Of a DNA stretch of 64,000 bases, positions 63,190 to 64,000 are shown piece by piece. The translations under genes were made by a program, and so were the position numbers. Source of the DNA: Anaeromyces robustus (Eukaryota; Neocallimastigomycota; Neocallimastigomycetes; Neocallimastigales; Neocallimastigaceae); the NCBI GenBank assembly GCA_002104895.1, contig MCFG01000187.1:36001-100000 (forward strand). Direction: 5' to 3'. Each line of letters opens with the position of its first letter. Positions within the stretch are counted from its first letter, which is position 1. The notes below the pieces were generated by a model. It ran no database searches. It was not told the origin of the DNA and saw only the letters and a list, made by a program, of their open reading frames with translations.

Positions 63190-63424
63190 TTTAGTAGAGA
63201 TATAATTTCTCTTAATTTTTTTTCAAATAAATATATGATATCACGTGGATAATAAATTTATTTACATATTTTTTTTAATTTCTTTTAATTTAATTTTGGC
63301 ACTGTTCGAACTTCTATTAATTAATAATAAAAATATTTTTTAACATATCTGTCAATAAATGAATAAAGAGTAGAGAAAAATATAAAAATCTATTTTAATA
63401 TTTTAATAATAAAAATACTTTAAA
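63190..63424. promoter_or_regulatory. Short bidirectional promoter region PUS7/CAP-G
   Basis: Only 235 bp separate the two divergent start codons, the most compact gene pair in the window. The interval includes tatcacgtggataa (63238-63251), with a CACGTG E-box-like palindrome, and ggcactgttcgaacttct (63298-63315), both rare mixed-base islands in A/T DNA. Shared control is inference from spacing. Confidence 0.5.
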
Positions 63425-64000
63425 ATGACGGCAGAAGGATTTTTAAGTGAAATTCCAAATATTTTTCAAGATGCACAACGTTCACTGGCAACGCATAGAA
63501 AGAATGCAGCTGCTTTAAGAAAAATTATACAAAAGAATTGTAAAAATGAAGAAACTGAGCAATTATTTATAAAAGAATTTCTTAGAAATTTAAATAAAAT
63601 TTTAGTTATTAAAAGAGGCCATATTTTTGCCGAAAGATCGTTAAAATTTATTGTTGAATTTATAAAGTTTTCTTTAAAAAAGGAAAATGGTAATATATAT
63701 AATAGTAATAATAATATGACAGAATTATTAAGACGCTATATTCTTATTGAATTAAAGCTTTTTTCTCCTTTTAGTTTTATTAATTCATATAATTTCCTTC
63801 TTTTTACTCTTTTTTTTTACAATAAAATTTTAAATTAATAAAGAAAAAAAGCAAAAAAAACAAGAAAAAAACATGGAACAACAAAATAATGAACAAATGG
63901 ATGTTGATGTAATTACAATTGAAGATAGTGATGGAGAAGATTCATTTATTAATCATTTCCTTGATTCACTTTTTAATCATCTTTTAAGAGGAATTTCTTC
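63425..64000 (+). CDS. YCG1: Condensin subunit CAP-G/Ycg1 (5' part)
   Basis: HEAT-repeat subunit of condensin, which binds DNA and compacts mitotic chromosomes. Exon 1 is 63425-63689; a second exon begins at 63865 and runs off the window end, so the gene is partial at its 3' end. The N-terminus has the family pattern IPNIFQDAQRSLATHRKNAA, followed by HIFAERSLKFIVEFIKF (about 64-80), and in exon 2 an acidic stretch (ITIEDSDGEDSF) then FLDSLFNHLLRGIS, which matches the second HEAT region of CAP-G. The junction AAT-G|AA keeps the frame; reading on through the gtaata donor gives a false 137-codon protein. The acceptor is a plain caag in an A-rich run, so its exact position is less certain. Confidence 0.87.

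Overview
This window is nuclear DNA of a eukaryote with an extremely AT-rich genome. Intergenic DNA is almost pure A/T, with long homopolymers and AAAT, ATT and AT microsatellites. Genes show as islands of higher complexity and are cut by many short AT-rich GT-AG introns, mostly with gtaa/gtat donors and a short TAG or AAG acceptor. Asn-, Gln- and Lys-rich low-complexity protein segments are common. The orthologues are opisthokont or fungal in style (SIN3, RLP24, SEC63, RAM2, TFIIE-alpha, PUS7, CDC26, condensin CAP-G). One gene matches MYCBPAP, a flagellar/ciliary protein, which implies an organism with motile flagellated cells. Together this best fits a zoosporic early-diverging fungus, most likely an anaerobic gut fungus (Neocallimastigomycota). 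The taxonomic call is inference.

Layout. 1-1885: AT-rich DNA with a long AAAT microsatellite. 1886-3689 (+): eIF2-alpha, seven exons. 3690-7861: repeat-rich convergent gap. 14546-7862 (-): eIF4G, six exons, 1932 aa. 14547-21676: gene desert holding two degraded coding relics, one of them the most GC-rich patch in the window. 24545-21677 (-): protein farnesyltransferase alpha subunit. 30981-25374 (-): MYCBPAP-like protein, 23 exons. 32798-34042 (+): intronless orphan multi-pass membrane protein. 34043-35853: convergent gap with a perfect 15-bp-stem hairpin. 39629-35854 (-): SEC63, 17 exons. 39630-42877: gap with a 39-bp minisatellite and a ~195-bp spaced duplication. 43060-42878 (-): CDC26/APC12, 60 aa. 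45046-52605 (+): SIN3 corepressor, 15 exons. 53781-55074 (+): RLP24. 58506-56077 (-): TFIIE alpha. 63189-59985 (-): PUS7. 63425 onward (+): condensin CAP-G, cut by the window end.

Exon joins were built by hand. For each gene, exon lengths were checked to keep one open frame from ATG to stop, so the predicted proteins are continuous; total exon length is divisible by three in every complete gene.

The genes are housekeeping functions with no operon-like logic: translation initiation (eIF2-alpha, eIF4G), ribosome assembly (RLP24), RNA modification (PUS7), transcription (TFIIE, SIN3), ER translocation (SEC63), prenylation (RAM2), cell cycle and chromosomes (CDC26, CAP-G), flagellum (MYCBPAP). 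I found no tRNA, rRNA, CRISPR array, intact transposon, or convincing novel multi-gene system. The items most worth following up are the GC-rich relic at 20420-21060, the orphan membrane protein, the hairpin at 35036-35069, the 39-bp minisatellite, and the very large intronic ATT expansion in SIN3.
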